Assembly: GCA_038258215.1 (NCBI GenBank)
Contig: JBBSQC010000009.1
Coordinates: 40,055 to 104,054, forward strand
Source: Fodinibacter sp038258215
GTDB taxonomy: Bacteria > Actinomycetota > Actinomycetes > Actinomycetales > Dermatophilaceae
Direction: 5' to 3'
Length of the DNA: 64,000 nt
Below the pieces are notes generated by a model that was given only the letters and a program-made list of their open reading frames with translations, did not search any database and was not told the origin of the DNA. Below, piece by piece: positions 1-10,226 of this stretch (position 1 is the stretch's first letter; each line of letters opens with the position of its first letter). A program made the translations under genes and the position numbers.

Positions 1-1
1 C

Positions 2-277
2 CCCGTGCCCGGGCTGGACCTCACCCCGAACCCCGTGCGCCCGTCGTGGGTGACCGTCCGCACCGAAGGTTCCGGGGCTCGGTTCGACGTGCGGGCCCAC
101 GAGCTCGAGGGGTATGCCGCCAGCCTCACCGCCGTGGAGCGGATGCCGGTCGGCAGGCTGACCGGCATCCGGGGGGTGGTGGGCTGGCGGGCGAGCGCCG
201 GTGCCTTCCTGGGCGGCCCGGTGCGCTCGGTGTCGGAGGTCGAGGTGGAGCGCGGGTGGCAGAATCCACGCTCGTGA
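2..277 (+). CDS. C-terminal part of an unrecognised protein upstream of menD
   Basis: This reading frame is open from the window edge to a TGA at 275-277 and overlaps the menD GTG start by the GTGA arrangement, so it is probably the end of a translationally coupled upstream gene. A GTG at position 5 could be an internal or true start. The visible ~90 residues are soluble, rich in Val, Gly and Arg, with no membrane segment or motif I recognise. The overlap suggests it belongs to the menaquinone operon, but I do not assign a function. Confidence 0.5.
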   Translation, partial: PVPGLDLTPNPVRPSWVTVRTEGSGARFDVRAHELEGYAASLTAVERMPVGRLTGIRGVVGWRASAGAFLGGPVRSVSEVEVERGWQNPRS

Positions 278-2034
278 CACCTTCGGCCGCGTTCGCCTCG
301 GTCCTCGTCGACGAGCTCGTGCGCGGAGGGGTGCGTGACGTCGTGCTCTGTCCGGGGTCCCGGTCGGCACCGTTGGCCTACGCGCTGCTCGCCGCCGACC
401 GGGCGGGGCGCCTTCGACTGCACGTGCGGGTCGACGAGCGAAGTGCCGGCTTCCTGGCCCTGGGGCTGGCGCGCGGCGCCCCGGGTGCAGCGCGGCCGGT
501 GACCGTCGTCACGACATCGGGCACCGCCGTCGCCAACCTCCACCCGGCCGTCCTGGAGGCCCACCACGGCGCCGTCCCGCTCGTGGTCCTCAGCGCCGAC
601 CGACCGCACGAGCTGCGGGGCACCGGAGCGAACCAGACGACGACCCAACCGGGCATCTTCGGCCCGGCCACGCGCTGGACAGCGGACCTGCCGGCACCCG
701 AGCTCGTCCCCACGACCGGTGGCCCCTGGCGGTCGGCGGTCTGCCGGGCGCTGGCGGCGGCCCGTGGGGCCACCGGCGGCGTCCCCGGCCCCGTGCACCT
801 CAACGCCTCCTTCCGCGACCCGCTGGCACCGGACCCCTCCGGTCCCGCGCCGACCTCGCACGACCCCGGCCCGGACCTCCCCGATGGCCTGGAGGGCCGG
901 CCCGGCGGCTCGCCGTGGGTCGAGGCCGCCCCGCCGGCCACCGGCAGCGCCGCGCCCATCGCCCACGTCGAGCGCACGGTCGTCGTCATCGGAGACCTCC
1001 CGGATGCCGCTGCCGCTCGGTCGGCGACGGCCTGGGCGCTGGGTCGAGGGCACCCCGTCGTCGCCGAGCCCCTCGGGCACGCATCAGTCAGGGAGGCGGC
1101 AGTGCCCCACGGCCCGCTGCTCCTCACGGCGAGCCGGTGGGTGTCCGAGCACCGCCCGGAGCGCGTCGTCGTGATCGGCCGCCCGACCCTCTCCCGCGCC
1201 GTGGCCGCGCTGCTGCGCGCCCCCGGCGTGGACGTCGAGGTGGTGGCGGACGGGCCGTGGCCGGACCCGGCGCACGTGGCCCGCCGCGTCCACCCACTCG
1301 CGGCGCTCGACGCGCTCGACGCGCTCGACGCGTCCGCCGCGGACGCAGCTCCCGGGGCCACCGTGGCATCCGCCTGGGCGACCGCCTGGCTGGAGGCCGG
1401 AACCCGACTGGCCGACGCCGTTGCCGCACAGGGGTTCACCGAGCTCACCGGGCTCTCGGTGGCCGCCACGGTCGCACGGGCGCTGCCGGCCGGATCGGTG
1501 CTCGTGGTGGGGTCCTCCAACCCGGTGCGTGACCTCGACCTCGCGGTGGCCGGCGCGGCCGCAGACCGGGTCGTGGCCAACCGCGGGCTGGCCGGCATCG
1601 ACGGGCTGGTCTCCACCGCGGTGGGCATCGCCCTGACGTCCGGGTCTGCGACCTACGCGCTGCTCGGGGATCTCACCTTCCTGCACGACTCCGGCGGTCT
1701 CCTCATCGGTCTGGAGGAGCCGCGTCCCGACCTCACGGTCGTCGTGGTCAACGACGACGGCGGCGGGATCTTCACGACCCTCGAGCACGGCGCCCCGGAG
1801 CGCGCTGCCACCTTCGAGCGGGTCTTCGGCACCCCCACCGGCACCGACCTGGCGTCGCTCTGCCGAGCGCACCACGTGGGCCACACCGCGGTCGCCTCGC
1901 TCGGACAGCTTGCGGGCCTGCTCGCCGAGGAGCCCCGGGGCGTGCGCGTCCTCGAGGTCACCGTGGATCGGGCGACCCACAGGCGCGCCCACGATGAGCT
2001 CAGGGCGCTGGCCGGGCGGGCGCTCGACGGCTGA
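274..2034 (+). CDS. menD: 2-succinyl-5-enolpyruvyl-6-hydroxy-3-cyclohexene-1-carboxylate synthase (MenD)
   Basis: MenD is a thiamine-diphosphate enzyme that joins 2-oxoglutarate and isochorismate to give SEPHCHK in menaquinone synthesis in the cytoplasm. The N-terminal pyrimidine-binding part has the family signature VLCPGSRSAPLAYAL (about residues 25-40). The C-terminal cofactor-binding part has GDLTFLHD followed by NDDGGGIF, the metal/ThDP motif. I chose GTG 274 because it overlaps the preceding stop and gives 586 residues, normal for the family; a longer frame back to 46 is open but adds no conserved sequence. A small in-frame repeat of GCGCTCGAC near 1303-1330 encodes Ala-Leu-Asp triplets in the middle linker. 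The next gene in the pathway sense, menF, is convergent. Confidence 0.95.
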   Translation: MTPSAAFASVLVDELVRGGVRDVVLCPGSRSAPLAYALLAADRAGRLRLHVRVDERSAGFLALGLARGAPGAARPVTVVTTSGTAVANLHPAVLEAHHGAVPLVVLSADRPHELRGTGANQTTTQPGIFGPATRWTADLPAPELVPTTGGPWRSAVCRALAAARGATGGVPGPVHLNASFRDPLAPDPSGPAPTSHDPGPDLPDGLEGRPGGSPWVEAAPPATGSAAPIAHVERTVVVIGDLPDAAAARSATAWALGRGHPVVAEPLGHASVREAAVPHGPLLLTASRWVSEHRPERVVVIGRPTLSRAVAALLRAPGVDVEVVADGPWPDPAHVARRVHPLAALDALDALDASAADAAPGATVASAWATAWLEAGTRLADAVAAQGFTELTGLSVAATVARALPAGSVLVVGSSNPVRDLDLAVAGAAADRVVANRGLAGIDGLVSTAVGIALTSGSATYALLGDLTFLHDSGGLLIGLEEPRPDLTVVVVNDDGGGIFTTLEHGAPERAATFERVFGTPTGTDLASLCRAHHVGHTAVASLGQLAGLLAEEPRGVRVLEVTVDRATHRRAHDELRALAGRALDG

Positions 2035-2041
2035 CCGCGTG

Positions 2042-2055
2042 ACCCGCTCACGGGT
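2042..2055. terminator. Weak hairpin between convergent menD and menF
   Basis: ACCCG, a 4-base loop, then CGGGT form a short hairpin in the 26-bp gap between the two stop codons. There is no T-run, so it is only a candidate bidirectional terminator. Confidence 0.25.
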
Positions 2056-2060
2056 GGGAC

Positions 2061-3374
2061 TCAGGTGGCGGTGAGGGCGTCGCGCATGGGCACGAACTTG
2101 GCCGAGGACTCGGCGACCTCGGCGGTGGGGTCCGACCCGGCGACGATGCCGCACCCGGCGAAGAGCCGCATGCGTGACGGGTCCGCCTCGTCGACCGACC
2201 CGCAGCGCAGTGCGATGCCCCACTCACCGTCACCGGTCGTGTCGATCCAGCCGACCGGCCCGGCGTAGCGGCCGCGGTCCATGTGCTCCAGCTCGGCGAT
2301 CACGGCGTCGGCGGCTGCGGTCGGCGTGCCGCAGACCGCAGCCGAGGGATGCAGCGACGCGGCGAGGGTCAGCGACGACGTGTCGTCGGTCAGTACCCCG
2401 GCGACGTCGGTCGCGAGGTGCATGACGTTGGCGAGGTGGAGCACGAACGGAGCCTCGGGGACGTTCATCGAGGAGCAGTGTGGCGCAAGGGCGTCCGCGA
2501 CCGAGCGAACGGCATACTCGTGCTCCTCCAGGTCCTTGCTCGAGCGGGCGAGGGAGGCCGCGAGCGCCAGGTCGTGCTCGTCGTCGCCGGTTCTGCGGAT
2601 GGTGCCGGCCAGCACCCGCGATGTGACCAGGCCCTTCTCCCGTCGGACGAGGAGCTCCGGGGTGGCCCCCACGAGACCGTCGACGGCGAAGACCCAGGTC
2701 GTGCCGTAGTGCTCGGCGAGACGGTGCAGCAGCCACCGGACGTCGAGCGCGGCGTCGGTGGTGACCTGGAGGTCCCGGGCCAGCACCACCTTGTCCAGGC
2801 TCCCGCCGGTGATCCGCTCCACGGCCTCGGCCACCGCACCGGCCCACTGCGCGGGCGAGAGCGCTCCGTCGGCGAAGGCCACCCGCGATGGCATGGCCGG
2901 GGACGGCTGCCGCGCGATGCGCGGGGTGCCGGGCACGGCCGCCACGGACGGGGCCCGCCCGACCCCCACCGTGGTCAGCCAGGCCCGGTCACCGCGGCGG
3001 CCGACCACCACCTCGGGGACGACCAGGGTGGCCCCCGCGGGTGAGTCGGCGGCGTACGAGAACGACCCGAAGGCGACCGGCCCGGTGCCTGGGAGGTCGA
3101 CCTCGTCGCGGACGACAGCCGACCCGGTCTGCGCTCGCCACCAGTCCTCCAGCTCGGCGAACCGGTCGGGGCCGGCGGCGGAGTGGGACGCGGCCCGTCC
3201 CCACCCGACCAGGCCCTCGCCACGACGCACCCAGGAGCAGAGGTCCCGTGTCGGTCCGGCGGGCACGAGGGACAGCAGGTCCGCGCCGACCGCTGGGTCC
3301 AGCGGCACGGTGCGGGCGACGAGAGGGGATCCCGGAGAGGTGGTCTCCCGGGCCCCCACGGGGTGCGAGGTCAT
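2061..3374 (-). CDS. menF: Isochorismate synthase
   Basis: This 437-residue protein belongs to the chorismate-using enzyme family and converts chorismate to isochorismate, the substrate of MenD. The C-terminal two thirds carry the family core: GTIRRTGDDEHD with the general-acid region, HPSAAVCGTP, and the Mg-binding stretch GRYAGPVGWID followed by WGIALR. The N-terminal ~120 residues are variable as usual. It lies convergent with menD across a 26-bp gap and divergent from menG across 59 bp. Isochorismate synthases of siderophore or salicylate pathways are close relatives, but the setting between menD and menG favours menaquinone. ATG 3374 is used; no strong ribosome site is seen upstream. Confidence 0.9.
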   Translation of the reverse strand: MTSHPVGARETTSPGSPLVARTVPLDPAVGADLLSLVPAGPTRDLCSWVRRGEGLVGWGRAASHSAAGPDRFAELEDWWRAQTGSAVVRDEVDLPGTGPVAFGSFSYAADSPAGATLVVPEVVVGRRGDRAWLTTVGVGRAPSVAAVPGTPRIARQPSPAMPSRVAFADGALSPAQWAGAVAEAVERITGGSLDKVVLARDLQVTTDAALDVRWLLHRLAEHYGTTWVFAVDGLVGATPELLVRREKGLVTSRVLAGTIRRTGDDEHDLALAASLARSSKDLEEHEYAVRSVADALAPHCSSMNVPEAPFVLHLANVMHLATDVAGVLTDDTSSLTLAASLHPSAAVCGTPTAAADAVIAELEHMDRGRYAGPVGWIDTTGDGEWGIALRCGSVDEADPSRMRLFAGCGIVAGSDPTAEVAESSAKFVPMRDALTAT

Positions 3375-3433
3375 CGAGAAGGAGGATACGGCCCGTGCCG
3401 GCGAGGCCCCGCGCCGGTGGGAGGATGGCGGCC

Positions 3434-4144
3434 ATGACCCGCGCCTCCCTCGACAAGGACCCCCGTGACGTCGCCGCGATGTTCGACGACGTCGCGACGA
3501 AGTACGACGTCACGAACGACGTGCTCTCCCTCGGCCAGGACCGGATCTGGCGGCGCGCCGTCGTCGCGGCCTGTGCGGCGGAGCCGGGGCATCGGGTCCT
3601 CGACATCGCGGCCGGCACCGGCACGAGCAGCGAGCCCTTCGCGGACTCCGGCGTCGACGTGGTGCCCGCGGACTTCTCGCTGGGCATGCTGCGGGTCGGT
3701 CACCGCCGCCGCTCCGACCTCGGCTTCACCGCCGCCGACGCGATGCGGCTGCCCTTCGCCGACGACGCCTTCGACGTCGTCACGATGAGCTTCGGGCTGC
3801 GCAACGTCACCGACCCGGATGCCGCGCTGCGCGAGTTCCTGCGGGTGACCAGGCCCGGGGGCCGCCTCGTGGTCTGCGAGTTCAGCCAGCCCACGAATGC
3901 CGGCTTCCGCTCGGTCTACGGCAACTACCTCGTGCGCTCCCTCCCGGCCATCGCCCGCCGGGTCAGCTCCAACCCGGAGTCCTACGTCTACCTCGCCGAG
4001 TCCATCCAGGCCTGGCCCGACCAGCGTGCGCTGGGGGAGCGCGTGGGCGGGGCGGGCTGGGGATCGGTCCAGTGGCGCAACCTCACCGGTGGCATCGTCG
4101 CGCTGCACCGGGCCACCAAGCCGGGCGCGCCCGTCGAAGGTTAG
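3434..4144 (+). CDS. menG: Demethylmenaquinone methyltransferase
   Basis: This SAM-dependent methyltransferase of the UbiE/MenG family performs the last step of menaquinone ring synthesis. The SAM-binding motif I is VLDIAAGTGTSSEPFA (about residues 50-65); motif post-I and the family segment FDVVTMSFGLRNV follow. ATG 3434 has a GGGAGG ribosome site about 9 bases upstream and gives 236 residues, normal for the family; an in-frame ATG at 3425 is less well placed. It is divergent from menF. The stop codon lies inside a 14-bp palindrome. Confidence 0.94.
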   Translation: MTRASLDKDPRDVAAMFDDVATKYDVTNDVLSLGQDRIWRRAVVAACAAEPGHRVLDIAAGTGTSSEPFADSGVDVVPADFSLGMLRVGHRRRSDLGFTAADAMRLPFADDAFDVVTMSFGLRNVTDPDAALREFLRVTRPGGRLVVCEFSQPTNAGFRSVYGNYLVRSLPAIARRVSSNPESYVYLAESIQAWPDQRALGERVGGAGWGSVQWRNLTGGIVALHRATKPGAPVEG

Positions 4145-4154
4145 GCCGGCCTAA
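4141..4154. promoter_or_regulatory. Perfect palindrome TTAGGCCGGCCTAA between menG and menJ
   Basis: A perfect 14-bp inverted repeat spans the menG stop codon and sits about 25 bp upstream of a TAGACT hexamer (4180-4185) that could be the -10 of the menJ promoter. Extended to the left it partly resembles an actinobacterial iron-regulator (DtxR/IdeR) box, but the match is imperfect. It could be an operator or a small terminator stem for menG. Confidence 0.35.
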
Positions 4155-4219
4155 GTGCAGCCCCAGGGGACGGCCGACCTAGACTCCCGGGTGATCGTGA
4201 AATCGTTCACAAGCACCCG

Positions 4220-5548
4220 ATGAAGCATCACGAGGCACAGATCTTGACGGACACCACCGGCCCCACGACCGCGACCCGCACCGAGCGTGCGGACGTGGTC
4301 GTCGTCGGCGCCGGCCCCGGCGGGAGCGCGACGGCGGCCTACCTCGCCGACCACGGCCTGGACGTGGCACTGCTCGAGAAGTCGGCCTTCCCGCGCGACA
4401 AGATCTGCGGCGACGGGCTGACCCCGCGAGCCACCAAGGAGCTCATCTCCCTCGGTGTCGACACCTCCGGCTGGCAGCGCACCAAGGGTCTGCGGATCAA
4501 GGGCGGCGGCCACACCCTCCAGCTCGACTGGCCGCAGACCGAGACCTTCCCGGACTACGGCCTGGTCCGCACCCGGGCCCAGCTCGACGAGGAGCTCGCC
4601 CGGCACGCGCAGCGCCGGGGCGCCCTGCTGGAGGAGCGCACCAGCGTCACCGGCCCCCTGCGCGACGCCTCGGGACGGGTCACCGGCGTCACCGCCAAGC
4701 GCCTCGACGACCGTGGCCGCGCCACCGGCGAGATCGTCGACTACCGCGCTCCCGTCGTCATCGCCTCCGACGGCGTCTCCTCGCGCCTGGCCACCGCGGT
4801 CGGCCGCCCGAAGCGTGAGGACCGGGTCATGGCGGTCGCGGTGCGCGCCTACTACACGACGCCACGGCGCGACGACTACCTCGAGAGCCACCTCGAGCTG
4901 TGGACCCGCGACGACAACGGCAACCGCATCCTCATGCCCGGCTACGGCTGGATCTTCCCGCTCGAGGACGGCCGCGCCAACGTCGGCCTCGGCACCCTCG
5001 ACACGACGTCGGCCTTCCAGAAGACCGACTTCAAGGACGTCATGCGCCGCTGGGTGCAGGACATCGACGCCGACTGGCACTTCGAGCACGACGAGTCCGC
5101 GGGGCCGATCCGCGGCGCCGCCCTGCCGATGGGGTTCAACCGTCAGCCGCTCTACGCCGACGGACTGCTCCTCGTCGGTGACTCCGGAGGCATGGTCAAC
5201 CCGTTCAACGGCGAGGGCATCGACTACGCGCTCGAAGCGGCCAGGGTCGGGGCCGAGCTGGTCGCCCAGGCCCTCGCCCGCGGCGGCGACGCCCAGCGCG
5301 AACGGGTGCTCGCGGCATACCCGTCGGTGATGAAGGACGAGCTCGGCGGCTACTTCACCCTCGGCCGCTGGTTCGCGCACGCGATCGGCAATCCCGAGGT
5401 CATGCGGCTGGCGACGAAGTACGGCCTCCCACGCACCACGCTGATGCGCTTCCTGCTCAAGCTGATGGCCAACCTGCCGGACAAGGGCGGGCGCGCACCC
5501 GGGGACCGGATCATGAACGCGATGACGAAGGTGGCCCCCGACGCATGA
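4220..5548 (+). CDS. menJ: Geranylgeranyl reductase-family flavoprotein, probable menaquinone side-chain reductase (MenJ)
   Basis: This FAD-dependent oxidoreductase has an N-terminal Rossmann motif VVVGAGPGGSATAAYLA, the conserved ICGDG segment at about residue 56, and the second FAD motif LLVGDSGGMVNPFNGEGIDYA. In mycobacteria the orthologue saturates one isoprene unit of menaquinone. Its place between menG and nuoA here fits the same job: tailoring the quinone that complex I reduces. The first ATG (4220) has no ribosome site, whereas an in-frame TTG at 4244 has GAGG 8 bases upstream and may be the true start, removing eight residues. Archaeal-type lipid reductases are relatives but are less likely in this context. 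Confidence 0.85.
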   Translation: MKHHEAQILTDTTGPTTATRTERADVVVVGAGPGGSATAAYLADHGLDVALLEKSAFPRDKICGDGLTPRATKELISLGVDTSGWQRTKGLRIKGGGHTLQLDWPQTETFPDYGLVRTRAQLDEELARHAQRRGALLEERTSVTGPLRDASGRVTGVTAKRLDDRGRATGEIVDYRAPVVIASDGVSSRLATAVGRPKREDRVMAVAVRAYYTTPRRDDYLESHLELWTRDDNGNRILMPGYGWIFPLEDGRANVGLGTLDTTSAFQKTDFKDVMRRWVQDIDADWHFEHDESAGPIRGAALPMGFNRQPLYADGLLLVGDSGGMVNPFNGEGIDYALEAARVGAELVAQALARGGDAQRERVLAAYPSVMKDELGGYFTLGRWFAHAIGNPEVMRLATKYGLPRTTLMRFLLKLMANLPDKGGRAPGDRIMNAMTKVAPDA

Positions 5549-5567
5549 CCGGCACAGCGACCACCCC

Positions 5568-5597
5568 GAGTGCGATGTACGTCACTCCCCCTAGGAT
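5568..5597 (+). promoter_or_regulatory. Candidate promoter of the nuo operon
   Basis: The 126-bp gap between menJ and nuoA has a TAGGAT hexamer at 5592-5597, an acceptable actinobacterial -10, with only a poor -35. About 80 bp of leader would follow before nuoA. This is inference from position and a short motif. Confidence 0.25.
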
Positions 5598-5674
5598 GGC
5601 GGGAAGCCGCCCGAGGTCGGGGCTGCACGTGTCCTCCCGACGCACACGAGCACCGAAAGGGGAGTTGTCCTGAG

Positions 5675-6037
5675 ATGAGCAACCCCTACGTCCCCCTTCT
5701 CATCCTGCTGGCCCTCGGCTTCGGCTTCGCCGTGCTGTCCGTGGGCACGAGCCTCGTCGTCGGGCCCAAGCGCTACAACCGGGCCAAGATGGAGGCCTAC
5801 GAGTGCGGCATCCAGCCGACGCCTCGCGCAGAGGGTGGCGGCCGCGTGCCGATCAAGTACTTCCTCACCGCGATGCTCTTCATCATCTTCGACATCGAGT
5901 CGGTGTTCCTCTACCCGTTCGCCGTCGCCTTCGACTCCCTCGGACTGTTCGCCCTGATCGAGATGGTCCTGTTCATCCTCACCGTGTTCGTCGCCTACGC
6001 CTACGTGTGGAAGCGCGGTGGCCTGGAATGGGACTGA
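5675..6037 (+). CDS. nuoA: NADH-quinone oxidoreductase subunit A
   Basis: This is a 120-residue membrane subunit of complex I with three transmembrane helices. It contains the family loop YECGIQPTPRAEGGG between helices 1 and 2 and the conserved RVPIKYFLTAMLFIIFDIE segment, whose acidic residues lie near the quinone-channel and proton-path junction. ATG 5675 follows an AAAGGGGAG ribosome site. It is the first gene of a 14-gene operon in the order A to N. Confidence 0.96.
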   Translation: MSNPYVPLLILLALGFGFAVLSVGTSLVVGPKRYNRAKMEAYECGIQPTPRAEGGGRVPIKYFLTAMLFIIFDIESVFLYPFAVAFDSLGLFALIEMVLFILTVFVAYAYVWKRGGLEWD

Positions 6038-6125
6038 TGCCTGGGGTGGCACCGATGAGAGCCGTCCGTATGCCGCGCCACACCACCGTGGCCACCGCAC
6101 CCGCCGTTCGACCCGAGGAGGGCTG

Positions 6126-6725
6126 ATGGGACTCGAGGAGAAGCTGCCCGCCGGTTTTGCGCTGATGACACTGGAGAACGTCGTCGGCTACATGCGCAAG
6201 GCCTCGATCTGGCCGGCGACCTTCGGGCTCGCCTGCTGCGCCATCGAGATGATGGCCGTCGGCACGCCCGACTACGACATCGCCCGCTTCGGCATGGAGC
6301 GGTTCGCCGCGACCCCGCGCCAGGCCGACCTGATGATCGTCGCCGGTCGGGTGTCGCAGAAGATGGCCCCCGTCGTGCGCCAGGTCTACGACCAGATGCC
6401 CAACCCCAAGTGGGTCATCTCGATGGGGGTGTGCGCGAGCTCGGGCGGGATGTTCAACAACTACGCCATCGTCCAGGGCGTCGACCACATCATCCCGGTC
6501 GACATCTACCTGCCGGGCTGTCCGCCGCGCCCGGAGATGCTGCTCAACGCGATCATCGAGCTGCACGACCAGATCCAGCACAGCAAGCTCGGGGTCAACC
6601 GGGTCGCAGCGGCCCGGGCCGCCGAGGAGGCCGCGCTGCGCGCGACGCCGACCTCGCTCATGGCGCCGACCCACGACCACCTCGAGCACCTCGCCGCTCC
6701 GGCCGGGAAGAACCTCCTGGCATGA
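6126..6725 (+). CDS. nuoB: NADH-quinone oxidoreductase subunit B
   Basis: This peripheral-arm subunit holds cluster N2, which passes electrons to quinone. The four cysteine ligands are visible as the CC pair in FGLACCAIEMM, the Cys of GVCASSGGMF and the Cys of PGCPPRPEM. ATG 6126 follows a GAGGAGGG ribosome site and gives 199 residues. The C-terminal ~35 residues after the conserved core are Ala-rich and variable. It ends in an ATGA overlap with nuoC. Confidence 0.96.
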   Translation: MGLEEKLPAGFALMTLENVVGYMRKASIWPATFGLACCAIEMMAVGTPDYDIARFGMERFAATPRQADLMIVAGRVSQKMAPVVRQVYDQMPNPKWVISMGVCASSGGMFNNYAIVQGVDHIIPVDIYLPGCPPRPEMLLNAIIELHDQIQHSKLGVNRVAAARAAEEAALRATPTSLMAPTHDHLEHLAAPAGKNLLA

Positions 6726-7560
6726 GCGAGGACAAGACGACCGACGAGCCCACCTCGGATCCGGCTGCGCCGCAGTCGATCCCCGACAAGGGGGTCGACA
6801 ACGCCCAGACTCGCACCGACGACTCGCCGGGCGACCTGGAGGCCGCGCACCTGGCCAACGTGTCGACCGTGCAGGCGCTCGGGGCCGACGACACCCCCGT
6901 GGTGATCGGTGAGCGCCGAGGGATGTTCGGCGCCACCCGCGGCCAGGACACCTCCGGCTACGGCGGGCTCGTCTCCCCGACCATGCTCCCCGGGGCCAGC
7001 CCCCGCCCCTACGGCTCCTACTTCGACGACGTGGCCGACCGCCTGGGGCGGGTCTTGTCCTCCGGTGACGGTCCGGCCTACGACACGGCGATCGAGAAGG
7101 TCGTCGTCGACCGCGGTGAGCTCACCCTGTTCGTGCACCGCGAGCACCTGCTGGCCGTGGCCCGTGCCTTGCGTGACACTCCCGAGCTGCGGTTCGAGAT
7201 CTGCATGGGCGTCTCGGGCGTGCACTACCCCGGTGAGCCGGGGCGCGAGCTGCACGCGGTCTACCACCTGATCTCGATCACCAACGGCAGCCGCCGGGTG
7301 CGCGTCGAGGTCGCGGCGCCCGACACCGACCCGCACATCCCCTCGGTCGTCTCGGTCTACCCCGGCAACGACTGGCACGAGCGCGAGACGTGGGACATGT
7401 TCGGCATCATCTTCGACGGGCACCCCGCCCTGACCCGCATCCTCATGCCGGACGACTGGCCCGGCCACCCACAGCGCAAGGACTACCCACTCGGCGGCAT
7501 CCCGGTCGAGTACAAGGGCGGCACCGTGCCGCCGCCCGACGAGCGGAGGGCGTACAGCTG

Positions 7561-7561
<1 letters not shown>
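6722..7561 (+). CDS. nuoC: NADH-quinone oxidoreductase subunit C
   Basis: This is the 30-kDa-type subunit of the complex I peripheral arm. After a hydrophilic, acidic N-terminal extension of roughly 80 residues comes the conserved domain, with the signature WHERETWDMFGIIFDGHP and then LPDDWPGHPQRKDYPLGG. It has 279 residues. The start is fixed by the 4-base ATGA overlap with nuoB, and the stop overlaps the nuoD start by one base (TGATG), suggesting coupled translation with its direct structural partner. Confidence 0.95.
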
Positions 7562-8999
<1,438 letters not shown>

Positions 9000-9000
<1 letters not shown>

Positions 9001-10226
9001 TGTCGGAGAACTTCGGCCGCCAGACCGCTTCGGGGCACCTCACCGTCAGTGACGTGTCCAAGGAGCCCTACCCCGACGACGTCGAGGCATCCCTTCGCGC
9101 GGACTTCGCCGAGGTCATCGCTCGCTACCCGGAGAAGCGCTCGGCCCTGCTGCCGATGCTGCACCTCGTGCAGTCCGTCGACGGCTACGTGACCGGCCGG
9201 GGCATCGACCTCTGCGCCGAGCTCCTCGACCTCACCACCGCCGAGGTCTCGGGGGTCGCCACGTTCTACACCCAGTACAAGCGCCACCCCAACGGTGAGT
9301 TCACCGTCGGCGTGTGCATCAACACCCTGTGCGCGGTCATGGGCGGGGACGAGATCTGGGATGCCGTGTCCGAGCACCTCGGCGTCGGGCACGACGAGAC
9401 CAGTGACGACGGCAAGATCACCCTCGAACGGGTGGAGTGCAACGCGGCGTGTGACTATGCGCCCGTCGTGATGGCCAACTGGGAGTTCTTCGACAACCAG
9501 ACGCCGTCCTCCACGATCGAGCTCGTCGAGGGCCTCCGGGCCGGGACCCCCGTGGTCCCGACCCGCGGCGCGAGCCGGGTCTGCACCTTCAAGCAGGTGA
9601 GCCGAGTGCTGGCCGGGTTCCCCGACGGCCTGGCCGACGAAGGGGTGGGTGCGGGGCCCGCGTCACTCCTCGGCCTGCGCATCGCCAAGGAGCAGGGCTG
9701 GACGGCGCCCGAGGGCGACTCCGCCCGCGCCGGTGGGTCCGCCACGGCCGGTGGGTCCGACGCCGAGCCGGGCAGCACGGAGACCACCCCCGCCAGCGAG
9801 GAGGCGGAGGCGCCCCACGCGGAGCCGGCCGCCGAACGCGACGAGGGCGACGACACCCCGGGCGAGAAGGAGAAGGGCGCGGCCGACGACGCGGAGCAGC
9901 CGACCGGTCCGCCGGTCGTCTCCACGGGTGACGGTGTGCGCGGCGAGTCCGTCCAGGCCCGAGCCACCCCCGACCTGGTCGACATCGTGCCCGCGCAGGA
10001 CGCCGACCTCGAGGACCCCAAGGACCGCGCGGCCAACGTCTCGGCGCAGAGTGCGTCGGTCCCCGTGGGGCAGAGCGCAACGCCCGGCGGGACCCTGTTC
10101 GACGCCGCCGATGCCGACACCGAGGCTGGCGCCAACGCCCGGGCGGTCGCCGAGGCCATCGCCGACGCCGAGCCCGGCGCCACGGAGGAACCCGACGACG
10201 ACACCACCGACGGAAAGGGCGACTGA
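9000..10226 (+). CDS. nuoE: NADH-quinone oxidoreductase subunit E with long acidic C-terminal tail
   Basis: This thioredoxin-fold subunit carries the [2Fe-2S] cluster N1a of the NADH-oxidising module. The ligands are visible as Cys of GVCINTLC and Cys of VECNAACDYAPV. The conserved domain ends near residue 235; about 170 further residues are a low-complexity, Glu/Asp/Ala/Thr-rich tail with no recognisable motif. That makes the protein 408 residues, against the roughly 160-250 usual for the family. The start overlaps the nuoD stop (TGATG type) and the stop overlaps nuoF. Confidence 0.93.

Noticed and set aside
4137..4155. IdeR/DtxR iron box at menJ
   Set aside because: Only part of the consensus matches and the symmetry centre is shifted; I keep it as a plain palindrome.
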